64,000 nucleotides of DNA. Source: Ferruginibacter albus (GTDB taxonomy: Bacteria > Bacteroidota > Bacteroidia > Chitinophagales > Chitinophagaceae). Location: assembly GCF_020042285.1 (NCBI RefSeq), contig NZ_CP083388.1, forward strand, positions 2,196,001 through 2,260,000, read 5' to 3'. Shown here piece by piece: positions 18,859-27,074 of this stretch. The notes under the pieces are model-generated. The model searched no databases and was not told where the DNA came from. It saw only the letters and a program-made list of their open reading frames with translations. A program made the translations under genes and the position numbers. Each line of letters opens with the position of its first letter. The first letter of the stretch is position 1.

Positions 18859-21060
18859 TTATTCGATTTTTAAATTTGTTGCCAGGTGAATATCATTGCT
18901 GGAGCTTCCTGCCTGGATAGAATACATTCCTTGGTATACTTCGTAATTATTCTTCTGAGTATTGAACTGACGTAATGATTGTGTTGAAACAGGTATAATC
19001 ACCGTTTTTGTTTCTCCCGCCTTTACTGAAACTCTTGAAAAGCCGATCAATGTTTTAATTGGCCGGAACTGCTGCATGGTAAATGAAGAAGCGTATAACT
19101 GCACCACTTCTTCTCCATCAACAGCTGAAGTATTTTTTAGTGCAATACTTACCTGGACAGAATCTTTTTGCGATGCGCTTTCTTTTGAAAGCGTTATTGT
19201 TTGATAGTCAAAAGTTGAATAGCTTAATCCATAGCCAAAAGTATATAAAGGAGTTCCTGCAAAATATTTATAGGTTCTACCCTGCATATTATAATCTTCA
19301 AATGCAGGCAGATCATTTACTGACTTATAAAATGTAACGGGCAAACGACCTGCAGGATTATAAGCACCAAATAAAATATCTGCGACAGCACTACCGCCAT
19401 TCTGTCCCGGATACCATGCTTCAAGGATCGCATCCAGGTTTTCATTTTCCCAATTCAACGACAAAGCGCCACCGTTAGTTAATACCAAAATAATTTTCTT
19501 TCCGCTTGCTTTCAACGCTTTTAATGCAGCTAATTGCACATCCGGCAGATCCAATGATGTTCTGTCGCCGTGAAAAAATCCTTTTTTCTCAACAGGCCCT
19601 TCTTCACCTTCTACACCCGGCGATAAACCTCCGCAGAAAACAACTACATCTGCATTCGCACAATCTTTCACTAATAATTCAATACTGTCTTTTGCATTTT
19701 TTTCATTGGCATAATCTGCATCCGGCACACGGATGTAATTATTGGTTGTAACAGTAACTTTTTCTCCGACAAAATTTCCTATCCCTTTCAAAAAAGAAAT
19801 CGGGTTTGTTGCGTCGCCATTATAATTACCACGCAACACTGTCAACTCATCTGCAAAAGGTCCAACAACTGCAATGCTTTTAATGGATTTTGACAAAGGC
19901 AATATTCCTTTATTTTGTAACAGCACCATACTTTCTAAAGATGCTTTCTTCGAGAGTTCATCATGTGCCGGACTATTATTTTCATTGAACGGAATATTTG
20001 CATATGCGACATTCTTATCAAACATTCCCAGCTTAAACAAAGCCAATAATAATCTTGAAACAGAAACATTGATTTGTTGCTCGGTTATTTCTCCTTTTGC
20101 AACAGCTTCTTCTAAAGAAATATATTCGCTGCCACAAGTAAGATCGCAGCCGGCATTTACGGCAAATGCAGCAGCCTGAGATTCTGTTGCTGCATATTTA
20201 TGTCCACGATAAATATCTGTTATAGCTCCACAATCAGAAACTACATATCCCTTAAATCCCCAACGTTTACGTAACACTGTATCCAGTAAAAAAGCATTAG
20301 CACAAGCAGGCACTCCGTCCACACGGTTATATGCCCCCATTATAGAGTATACCTTGCCGTTAGTTACTAAATTTTCAAATGCCGGAAGATACGTATCGAA
20401 TAAATCCTGTTTACTAACTTCCGCATTAAACCAATGACGATTGTATTCGCTGCCGCTATGTACTGCAAAATGTTTGGCGGTTGCAATTACTTTAAAGTAT
20501 TTGGGATCATTGCCCTGCAAGCCTTTTACAAAAGCAACTCCGGTAGCACCTGTTAAAAATGGATCTTCTCCATAGGTTTCTTGCCCTCTGCCCCAGCGTG
20601 GATCTCTGAAAATATTTATGTTAGGCGTCCAAAAAGTTAAGCCTTGGTAAATACCTCGCTCACCTTTGCGCACATGTTCTTCATGTTTAGCTCTTGCTTC
20701 TGTTGATACCGTTTCACCGATCTTGTTCATCAATGGCAGATCCCACATAGCAGCCATGCCAATGGCTTGCGGAAACACGGTGGCTGCTCCATCTCTTGCT
20801 ACACCATGTAAACACTCATTCCACCAATTGTATGCAGGAATTCCTAATCGTGGTATTGCTTCGGAATTATTCTGCATCAATGCGATCTTTTCTTTTAGTG
20901 TTAACCGGCTTACGAGATCTGCTGCACGTTGTTCAAAAGAAAGTGTTGCATTCTGAAAAGGATATTGTGCACTATTTTTCTGCGCCTGCAATTGTACGGG
21001 CGACAAAAAAAATAGTATTAAAAATAGTTTTGTACCTAACAACACAGTTTTAACCAGCAT
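18859..21060 (-). CDS. GH3 beta-xylosidase/beta-glucosidase-like enzyme
   Basis: About 733 aa. GH3 with an N-terminal (beta/alpha)8 barrel, C-terminal alpha/beta sandwich and fibronectin III-like domain. 'YNWWNECLHGVAR', 'DPRWGRGQETYGEDPFL', 'KHFAVHSG' and the nucleophile motif 'YVVSDCGAI' are of the type found in bacterial and plant GH3 beta-xylosidases/arabinofuranosidases. The signal peptide MLVKTVLLGTKLFLILFF begins at the ATG 21058-21060. An ATG at 21099 would add 13 residues encoded inside a dispersed repeat, so the inner start is preferred. The next gene starts 2 bp after its stop. Preference for xylose is inferred from the NWWNE-HG-type motif and the xylose context. Confidence 0.9.
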   Translation of the reverse strand: MLVKTVLLGTKLFLILFFLSPVQLQAQKNSAQYPFQNATLSFEQRAADLVSRLTLKEKIALMQNNSEAIPRLGIPAYNWWNECLHGVARDGAATVFPQAIGMAAMWDLPLMNKIGETVSTEARAKHEEHVRKGERGIYQGLTFWTPNINIFRDPRWGRGQETYGEDPFLTGATGVAFVKGLQGNDPKYFKVIATAKHFAVHSGSEYNRHWFNAEVSKQDLFDTYLPAFENLVTNGKVYSIMGAYNRVDGVPACANAFLLDTVLRKRWGFKGYVVSDCGAITDIYRGHKYAATESQAAAFAVNAGCDLTCGSEYISLEEAVAKGEITEQQINVSVSRLLLALFKLGMFDKNVAYANIPFNENNSPAHDELSKKASLESMVLLQNKGILPLSKSIKSIAVVGPFADELTVLRGNYNGDATNPISFLKGIGNFVGEKVTVTTNNYIRVPDADYANEKNAKDSIELLVKDCANADVVVFCGGLSPGVEGEEGPVEKKGFFHGDRTSLDLPDVQLAALKALKASGKKIILVLTNGGALSLNWENENLDAILEAWYPGQNGGSAVADILFGAYNPAGRLPVTFYKSVNDLPAFEDYNMQGRTYKYFAGTPLYTFGYGLSYSTFDYQTITLSKESASQKDSVQVSIALKNTSAVDGEEVVQLYASSFTMQQFRPIKTLIGFSRVSVKAGETKTVIIPVSTQSLRQFNTQKNNYEVYQGMYSIQAGSSSNDIHLATNLKIE

Positions 21061-21176
21061 TGTTGTGTCACTCCCTTGTACAGTTTGTTTTCTATTCATC
21101 TTTTTTTGAGCTTCTTTTCAAACAAGTTCAGCTTGTTATAATTCACAGCATACGATCAAACTGAACTTGTTGAAAA
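21058..21176. repeat. Dispersed intergenic repeat with inverted-repeat end, overlapping a GH3 start codon
   Basis: cattgttgtgtcactccctt and the following tgtac (21058-21081) match 22 of 24 bases with the reverse complement of 59185-59208. At 21115-21131 and 21161-21176 a 16-bp inverted repeat (one bulged A) around ctgaacttgttgaaaa forms a long hairpin with a 29-nt loop. The element fills most of the 187-bp gap between the two GH3 genes. Confidence 0.6.
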
Positions 21177-21247
21177 TTTTTATGTTTGGATTCAAAGCGG
21201 ACTATTAAATGTTGATGACACAGATTTAATGATATTTGAACAGCGTT

Positions 21248-23491
21248 CTATTTAACTTCTACACTACCGGTTAATCGAATATCATCTGATGAACTTCCTA
21301 TCATTATTTTAAACTCTCCCGGCTCTACAACATTTTGCATATCTCTATTCCATAAAGACAATGCCTCTTTCTTATTTAATTTAAAAACAACTTCTTTTGT
21401 TTCGTTTGGTTGTAAATAAACCCTGCTAAATGATCTTAAGGATTTTTCTGGAGTGGTAACACTTGATATCATATCTCTCACGTACAACTGTACTACTTCT
21501 GTTCCGGCAACTTTTCCTGAGTTAGTAAGATTCAACTTGATCTCAATGATCGAATCGGAGTTCAAAGATATTGAGGGCAATTTCAAATCGGAATACACAA
21601 ATGTAGTATAACTCAACCCGTAGCCAAAAGCGTAAAGTGGCGTATCTTTTTCATCAACATATTTATGATAAGATGTTGGCTTATGATTATAATAAATTGG
21701 TATTTGCCCTACCGAACGTGGAAATGTTACAGGTAATTTACCACTTGGATTTACATTACCTAACAAAACATCCGCAATTGCCAATCCGCTTTTTTCACCG
21801 CCAAACCAACTTTCAACAATCGCCGGAATATTTTCGGCCACCCAGTTAATACACAATGCCCGCCCATTCATTAACACAACCACAACAGGTTTGCCTGTTT
21901 GCTGCACTGCTTTTATCAGTTTCATTTGTGCATCACTTAAATCCAGGTCAGCTCTATCTTTGCCTTCTCCTATTTCTTCCAATTCTTCACCCAGGGCAAC
22001 TACCGCTACATCAGACCGCTTTACTAACTCAATTGCTTTTTGCAATGCTGAATCATTATTGATCTTTGAAATTCCAGCAGTGTAATCAATAGTAATATTC
22101 TTTGCTCTTTGTTGTAAAGCTGTTAATAATGAAATGGCAGTGTCTTGGGTATTAGAGTATCCGCCGAGGTAATTGCTTACCGCCATTTTACCTATCAATG
22201 CTACCCTGCTTACTTTTTTAAGCGGCAGCACCTCTCCTTTATTTTTTAATAAACAAATACTTTGCTGCGCTGCCTGTAGTGCTAACTGCTGATGGAATTC
22301 ACTATGTTTTTCTTTACTCCATAAAGTGGTGTCTATATAAGGGTTGTCAAACAAGCCTAATTCAAACTTCACACGCAGCACATCACCAACAGCACTGTCT
22401 AAACGCTGTTGAGTTATCATTTTATTTTGTAAAGCTGAATCCATAGCACGATCAAAATCATTGTGCACAAAATCATAGAACTGCATATTCAATCCGGCAT
22501 TTAATGTTTGTGCCAAAGCATCTGTACGACTGCTTGCTACAAAATGATTTTCCAATGTTAATTTTATTGCTCCCAGATCTGACAATACAAATCCTTTGAA
22601 GCCCCACTCCTTGCGCAATACATCTGTCAACAACCATTTATTGTCAACCATCGGCAGTCCATCAATTTCATGATAAGCAGCCATTATTCCCCAAGCCTTT
22701 CCTTGCCGAACTGCTTTTTCAAATGTGGGAAAATATACGCTACGCATTTCCCGTACCCCAACATTTACCGGGCTTGTATTACTACCGCCCTCGGGTATGC
22801 CATGTACAATAAAATGTTTCGGTTCACTGATTACGGCGTCATTATTATTAATGCCATTGCCTTGCAAGCCTTTTACCATTGCCAAGCCAATTTCGGAAAC
22901 GAGATATGTATCTTCTCCATAGGTTTCTTCCATTCTTCCCCAACGAGGGTCTCTCGCAATATCGAGCAATGGACCTAATATCATATTCGTACCATTGGCT
23001 CTTGTTTCGGTAGCTATAGATCGGGCTACTTTATATATCAATGCTGTGTCCCATGTGGCTGAAAGGGCCAAGGGTATGGGGAAACTTGTACTACCCTTGC
23101 CCAAATATCCATGTAAACCTTCTTCAATGAACATTACAGGAATACCCAACCTTGAATGTGTGATTATATATTGCTGCACCTTGTTGGAAACAGCTGCATA
23201 AGCAGGATAAAAATCGTGAACAGAACCAATTGAGAAATTACCCAAAGCCCGGGCAATGAACTTTTCGTCATATACAGTTGCTTCATGGTTTGTCATAGGG
23301 GTTACTTCTTTACCCCAATACATGTCCAATTGTTTTATCTTTTCCTCGTTCGTCATCCGGGAAACGAGGTCTTTCACTCTTTCTTCTACCGATAAAGAAT
23401 TATTTTGATATGGAAATTTTTGGCAATAGCCTTTATCTACCACAAATCCTATTACTAAAAAAAGGTAAAAAGCCTGTAATGAAAATTTCAT
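21248..23491 (-). CDS. GH3 beta-glucosidase/xylosidase (BglX-like)
   Basis: A 747-aa GH3 enzyme, first gene of the PUL's first block. The signal peptide MKFSLQAFYLFLVIGFVV begins at ATG 23489-23491; a TTG 12 bp upstream is less likely. Visible motifs: 'EERVKDLVSRMTNEEKIKQL', 'DPRWGRMEETYGEDTYL', 'KHFIVHGIPEGG', the nucleophile region 'GFVLSDLGAI', 'GRALCINWVAENIPAI' and a C-terminal fibronectin III-like domain ('LNLTNSGKVAGTEVVQLYV'). The overall order is that of periplasmic BglX-type beta-glucosidases. Specificity could be glucose, xylose or dual. It is followed by the repeat-containing spacer and the second GH3, so read-through transcription is likely. Confidence 0.9.
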   Translation of the reverse strand: MKFSLQAFYLFLVIGFVVDKGYCQKFPYQNNSLSVEERVKDLVSRMTNEEKIKQLDMYWGKEVTPMTNHEATVYDEKFIARALGNFSIGSVHDFYPAYAAVSNKVQQYIITHSRLGIPVMFIEEGLHGYLGKGSTSFPIPLALSATWDTALIYKVARSIATETRANGTNMILGPLLDIARDPRWGRMEETYGEDTYLVSEIGLAMVKGLQGNGINNNDAVISEPKHFIVHGIPEGGSNTSPVNVGVREMRSVYFPTFEKAVRQGKAWGIMAAYHEIDGLPMVDNKWLLTDVLRKEWGFKGFVLSDLGAIKLTLENHFVASSRTDALAQTLNAGLNMQFYDFVHNDFDRAMDSALQNKMITQQRLDSAVGDVLRVKFELGLFDNPYIDTTLWSKEKHSEFHQQLALQAAQQSICLLKNKGEVLPLKKVSRVALIGKMAVSNYLGGYSNTQDTAISLLTALQQRAKNITIDYTAGISKINNDSALQKAIELVKRSDVAVVALGEELEEIGEGKDRADLDLSDAQMKLIKAVQQTGKPVVVVLMNGRALCINWVAENIPAIVESWFGGEKSGLAIADVLLGNVNPSGKLPVTFPRSVGQIPIYYNHKPTSYHKYVDEKDTPLYAFGYGLSYTTFVYSDLKLPSISLNSDSIIEIKLNLTNSGKVAGTEVVQLYVRDMISSVTTPEKSLRSFSRVYLQPNETKEVVFKLNKKEALSLWNRDMQNVVEPGEFKIMIGSSSDDIRLTGSVEVK

Positions 23492-23654
23492 ATTGCAATG
23501 CAAGATTTATAGATCTCCTTGGTGAGAGGTTTTAGCAATTAATCTTGTGCAAGAAACGGTCGGGAGCCTAATAAATACTATAAATTATAATTAATGAGAG
23601 ATTAATTTTTGATTGGATCGTTAAACAAATGGAAATCAATCAACAAAAACGGTA

Positions 23655-24158
23655 TCATATCCTAAAAACCAAATTGCCATCTTTATCCACCACTACATAT
23701 TTACCATTGTTTATATGTTGTATTAAGTCGCCGGGCTTGGCATTAACCGATAAAACAATACGATGCAGGTCCTTTAATTGCCCGTCACTCATTTCCACCT
23801 GAACAATGTTGTCCCCTATGGATACAATTTTACAAATTCCTTTTACAATGGAATTTTCTTTATTAAAATAACGGTTGTTTATATGATTGCTTTTTGTAAA
23901 CAGTAAAACAAAAGTAAAGAGTGGGATCAATTGATGCCATCCGCTTAGCCCGATATCATGACATCTCTTAGTTCCCTGGGCTACCCTAAACCACACCATC
24001 ACAAACAGTAAAAATGCTATAAAGAAATACCCCAGCTTCCAACCTATAGCTAACATTATAAAAAAAAGCCCAACTATCCCGACATTACATATTAATATCG
24101 ACAGCCCAAACTCTCTTCTTGAGATCATACCATTGAAAGAAAAAGGCGATTTGAACAT
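23655..24158 (-). CDS. DUF805 family membrane protein
   Basis: A 167-aa inner-membrane protein. 'FSFNGMISRREFGLSILIC' and 'GTKRCHDIGLSGWHQLIPLF' match the DUF805 start and its R-x-H-D-x-G-x-S-G-W signature. Two to three hydrophobic segments lie at about 17-60, plus one at 78-90. Unusually, residues 95-167 form a soluble tail ('GDNIVQVEMSDGQLKDLHRIVLS') that is not part of the DUF805 core. It lies 25 bp downstream of the Kelch-SARP regulator and may be co-transcribed with it. Function unknown. Confidence 0.8.
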   Translation of the reverse strand: MFKSPFSFNGMISRREFGLSILICNVGIVGLFFIMLAIGWKLGYFFIAFLLFVMVWFRVAQGTKRCHDIGLSGWHQLIPLFTFVLLFTKSNHINNRYFNKENSIVKGICKIVSIGDNIVQVEMSDGQLKDLHRIVLSVNAKPGDLIQHINNGKYVVVDKDGNLVFRI

Positions 24159-24183
24159 TAAGGAAAAAATTAAATTACACCAA

Positions 24184-26790
24184 TCACTTCAGCACATCTG
24201 TGAATGAAACAGGAAAATCTTCTCCATACACTTTGCGATACTCTTTCGCAAAACGTTCGTATGTAGTTTTAGCAATAGAATGCCGACCTAGGCGATCAAG
24301 AGTTTGGCATTTAAAATGAAGCGCATCTTCATTCAACGAATCGAAGTTGAAAATGCAATTAGCTACTTCAATAATATATTCTGCATCCGTATCAGGATTG
24401 AGGTTTTTATTTTCTTCCAGTAACTCATCAATGATCTTGTTGCTTACATCCGCTTTAATATCATCCAGCCATGCATATTCTGCCTGCTTTAAAAAAGCAC
24501 CACGAGAAACAAAGTACAACATCTTTGATAAAAACTCTTTTCCATGTTGGCTTGGATAACGGGAGCGCAACTGTAAAAGATCAGCCAGGTCAATACTCAC
24601 TTTATTACTGTCGAATTCACATTCCCAGCGTTCACCATTTTTTACAATATGTATATCACTTATCTTACTTAAAATACTTTTTAAACGGACAATGTTTACA
24701 GAAAGATTATTCTTCGCATTTTTACCCGTCTTGTTCTCCCAAAAAATATCATTCAGCTTTTCTGATGTAATTCCCTTCCCTCCTTTTAACGTATTCAATA
24801 AAATAACAAGGAACATTTCTTTCAATAAAGGAGAAAATTGTTTGCTGATCTCATTGCCTTCAGTATCCACAATTTCAAAATCGCCAAACAGGTAAATATT
24901 CACGCTACTTTCTCTTGCCGTAACAAAATCAGGCACTTCAAACATGCGTTTATCGCCCAGTTCTATAAATACCCGGTTAGGTGAAGGTTCTGCTACATTC
25001 ATTACTTTTTCTTCTACAATAATATTCTTTTCAGTAGATACTTTTTCTTCCTCCGTCAATGTTCCGTCATTCGTCACTACCATTTTTTTCCTCCGAAGAA
25101 AGATCATTAGCAAAACAAAGATCAATATAGCAGCAGTTATAAACGCTATTAATTTTTTACTTACAAAAGAGGGATTAGCCGGCGCTTCAGAAATAAGCGG
25201 CAATGGTGGAAATGCAATATTGTAGATCTTTACTGTAGTTTGTTTTCCCAGCTCAACCAATTGTGTAACAGCAATCAATTGTTTGGTATTGGCACTATAA
25301 AACAAGTCAGCATCAGAAACTACATCATGAAATGCATAAGGAATAGTAGTTGCCAAAAACTCATACTCAGGTTTAGACAAAGAGCCCTTCATCAATTTAA
25401 GCTTTGTATCGTATTTGCTTTTATCAAAACACAAAGCATAAAAACAATTATTTACAGAATCAATTACCATTGAGCCAGCAAATACAAATGATGTATCAGG
25501 CTCTTTTAATGAATATATTTTCCTGAACGAATGTGTTTGCAAATTATAATCAACCAGGTCGTATAAGTGACCGGGATTTAAAACCTGGTCTCCGCTTTTA
25601 CTTCCATAACCGCCAATGATATAAATGTGACTACCTCCTTTACCTGCAGCGGCTAAATACCTGGGAACAAAGTAATCACCGCTGGTTGCAATATCCTGCC
25701 ATGTTTTTGCAGCAAAGTCGTAACGCTGTACCTGGTTTTTATATTTCATTTGTCCATACCCGCCAAATATGTACAACGCATTTTCTTCTTTTACATAAAT
25801 ACGATCGGTATGACCATATTCAGTATTGGCAACCGAATCCATTTTTTTATCCCAGTTGAAATCAGTTGGTGAATAGCCTGCGATCGATTTAATATCTATG
25901 TAAAAATTATAGAGCTTGTTTTCTGCAGTATTATAAATAGACTGATTGCCTTGAAACAATTTGTACGAGTTGGATAATGAAACAGATGCGCTGGACATAA
26001 CATCGCTTATGCCCAACCGATAGACTGAATCTGTTCCTACTACATACAAATTATCGCCATCAGGATCATAAGCTACGCTTCCATCTCCATGAACGACCAA
26101 CGTTTTTAAAGGTTGCCAGTTCTTATGCAGATCTTCTGACCAAACCGGGTTGGTAACAATAGCCGGTGTATTGCTTACAGAATCATAAATAACATTTCCC
26201 TGGGCTCCATTTCGTAATGTCCACAAATATTTCAATTGATTGCTTTCATTTATTGAAATATTGCGCATTACCATTGGCGGCTCATCGGTAGTAGAAAATT
26301 CCGGAGAACGGTTAGCGCCAAACAGTAACTTAAAGCATTTGTCTTTGAAAGAAACCTTTGCTGTTTTGCATAATGTTCCATTAATATAACAAGCCAGGGA
26401 ATCGTGCGAAAAATGATAACGAACCTTTGTCCATTGTTTAAACAGCAGATTATCATTTAATGTAAAATCAACACCGGTAAATACTCCTCCTGAGATCGTA
26501 TTGAACACCTTATCCTTCTCATTATAGAGCAGGTCTATATTTTGTCCGTTATTATTGATCATACGGAATACATACCCAAAATTGGTAGTACGGTTAGGAA
26601 TAAAATAAAATTCAAAGCTCAGATCCATATTGTCGGAAAAACAAATAGCATTGTCGCCACCGATTTCCAAACCCGTTCTATTTTCCTGGGAAACATTAAA
26701 AGAATTAAACGTGAGCCCATAGTTCTCCTGGGCATATGAATAACCTGTATAGAAAAAAAGAATATAAAGGCAAACACTAAGTTTACGCAT
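24184..26790 (-). CDS. Membrane-spanning LamG/Kelch sensor fused to a SARP-type DNA-binding regulator
   Basis: An 868-aa one-component regulator candidate. The signal peptide MRKLSVCLYILFFYTGYSYA starts at ATG 26788-26790 (TTG 26796 rejected). Residues about 22-215 look like a LamG/ConA-type lectin domain ('NMDLSFEFYFIPN', 'YHFSHDSLACYINGTLCKTA'). Residues about 230-530 hold Kelch-type propeller blades ('DRIYVKEENALYIFGGYG', 'SHIYIIGGYGSK'). A single TM helix near 550-570 (LIAFITAAILIFVLLMIF) is followed by RRKK. The cytoplasmic part has an OmpR-like winged helix ('NIYLFGDFEIVDTEG...KNNLSVNIVRLKSIL') and a BTAD/TPR helical C-terminus, as in SARP activators. It lies between the PUL and the xylose operon, so it could control either. 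The domain calls are by eye. Confidence 0.75.
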   Translation of the reverse strand: MRKLSVCLYILFFYTGYSYAQENYGLTFNSFNVSQENRTGLEIGGDNAICFSDNMDLSFEFYFIPNRTTNFGYVFRMINNNGQNIDLLYNEKDKVFNTISGGVFTGVDFTLNDNLLFKQWTKVRYHFSHDSLACYINGTLCKTAKVSFKDKCFKLLFGANRSPEFSTTDEPPMVMRNISINESNQLKYLWTLRNGAQGNVIYDSVSNTPAIVTNPVWSEDLHKNWQPLKTLVVHGDGSVAYDPDGDNLYVVGTDSVYRLGISDVMSSASVSLSNSYKLFQGNQSIYNTAENKLYNFYIDIKSIAGYSPTDFNWDKKMDSVANTEYGHTDRIYVKEENALYIFGGYGQMKYKNQVQRYDFAAKTWQDIATSGDYFVPRYLAAAGKGGSHIYIIGGYGSKSGDQVLNPGHLYDLVDYNLQTHSFRKIYSLKEPDTSFVFAGSMVIDSVNNCFYALCFDKSKYDTKLKLMKGSLSKPEYEFLATTIPYAFHDVVSDADLFYSANTKQLIAVTQLVELGKQTTVKIYNIAFPPLPLISEAPANPSFVSKKLIAFITAAILIFVLLMIFLRRKKMVVTNDGTLTEEEKVSTEKNIIVEEKVMNVAEPSPNRVFIELGDKRMFEVPDFVTARESSVNIYLFGDFEIVDTEGNEISKQFSPLLKEMFLVILLNTLKGGKGITSEKLNDIFWENKTGKNAKNNLSVNIVRLKSILSKISDIHIVKNGERWECEFDSNKVSIDLADLLQLRSRYPSQHGKEFLSKMLYFVSRGAFLKQAEYAWLDDIKADVSNKIIDELLEENKNLNPDTDAEYIIEVANCIFNFDSLNEDALHFKCQTLDRLGRHSIAKTTYERFAKEYRKVYGEDFPVSFTDVLK

Positions 26791-26850
26791 AAGCAATCTT
26801 CAATTTAGCAGCAATAAATCCTTTATTGGTTTTTTGATATAATTATGACA

Positions 26851-26930
26851 CCGGCATTCGTTCTTTGTAGCATTATCGTTGTGAACTTGTTCTGTTATCC
26901 ATCCCTTTCAGTGAAAAAGATGAGATAATC
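26851..26930. repeat. Dispersed intergenic repeat, copy A
   Basis: This stretch in the 284-bp gap upstream of the Kelch-SARP gene matches 32575-32652. Both copies contain ccggcattc, then an identical 18-bp core atcgttgtgaacttgttc (here 26875-26892), then a tttca-tgaaa stretch and atgagataatc, in the same order and spacing. No ORF covers it. The rest of the gap (26791-27074) shows nothing else I can support. Confidence 0.65.
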
Positions 26931-27074
26931 ATTTCTTTCATCGGCATACATAATGGCATCTTTAATCATGTTTTTCTCAATAAAAATATAAAAATAACAA
27001 TCGGTAACAGCATCCCAAAGCTATTGAAAAATAACGACTTATAACGCATCTTCTTTATTGCAAAACCTCTCCCT

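Noticed and set aside
24184-26790. Galactose oxidase annotation suggested by Kelch repeats
   Set aside because: The Kelch region is only a middle part. No copper-site Cys-Tyr context is evident, and the protein continues through a TM helix into a DNA-binding domain.
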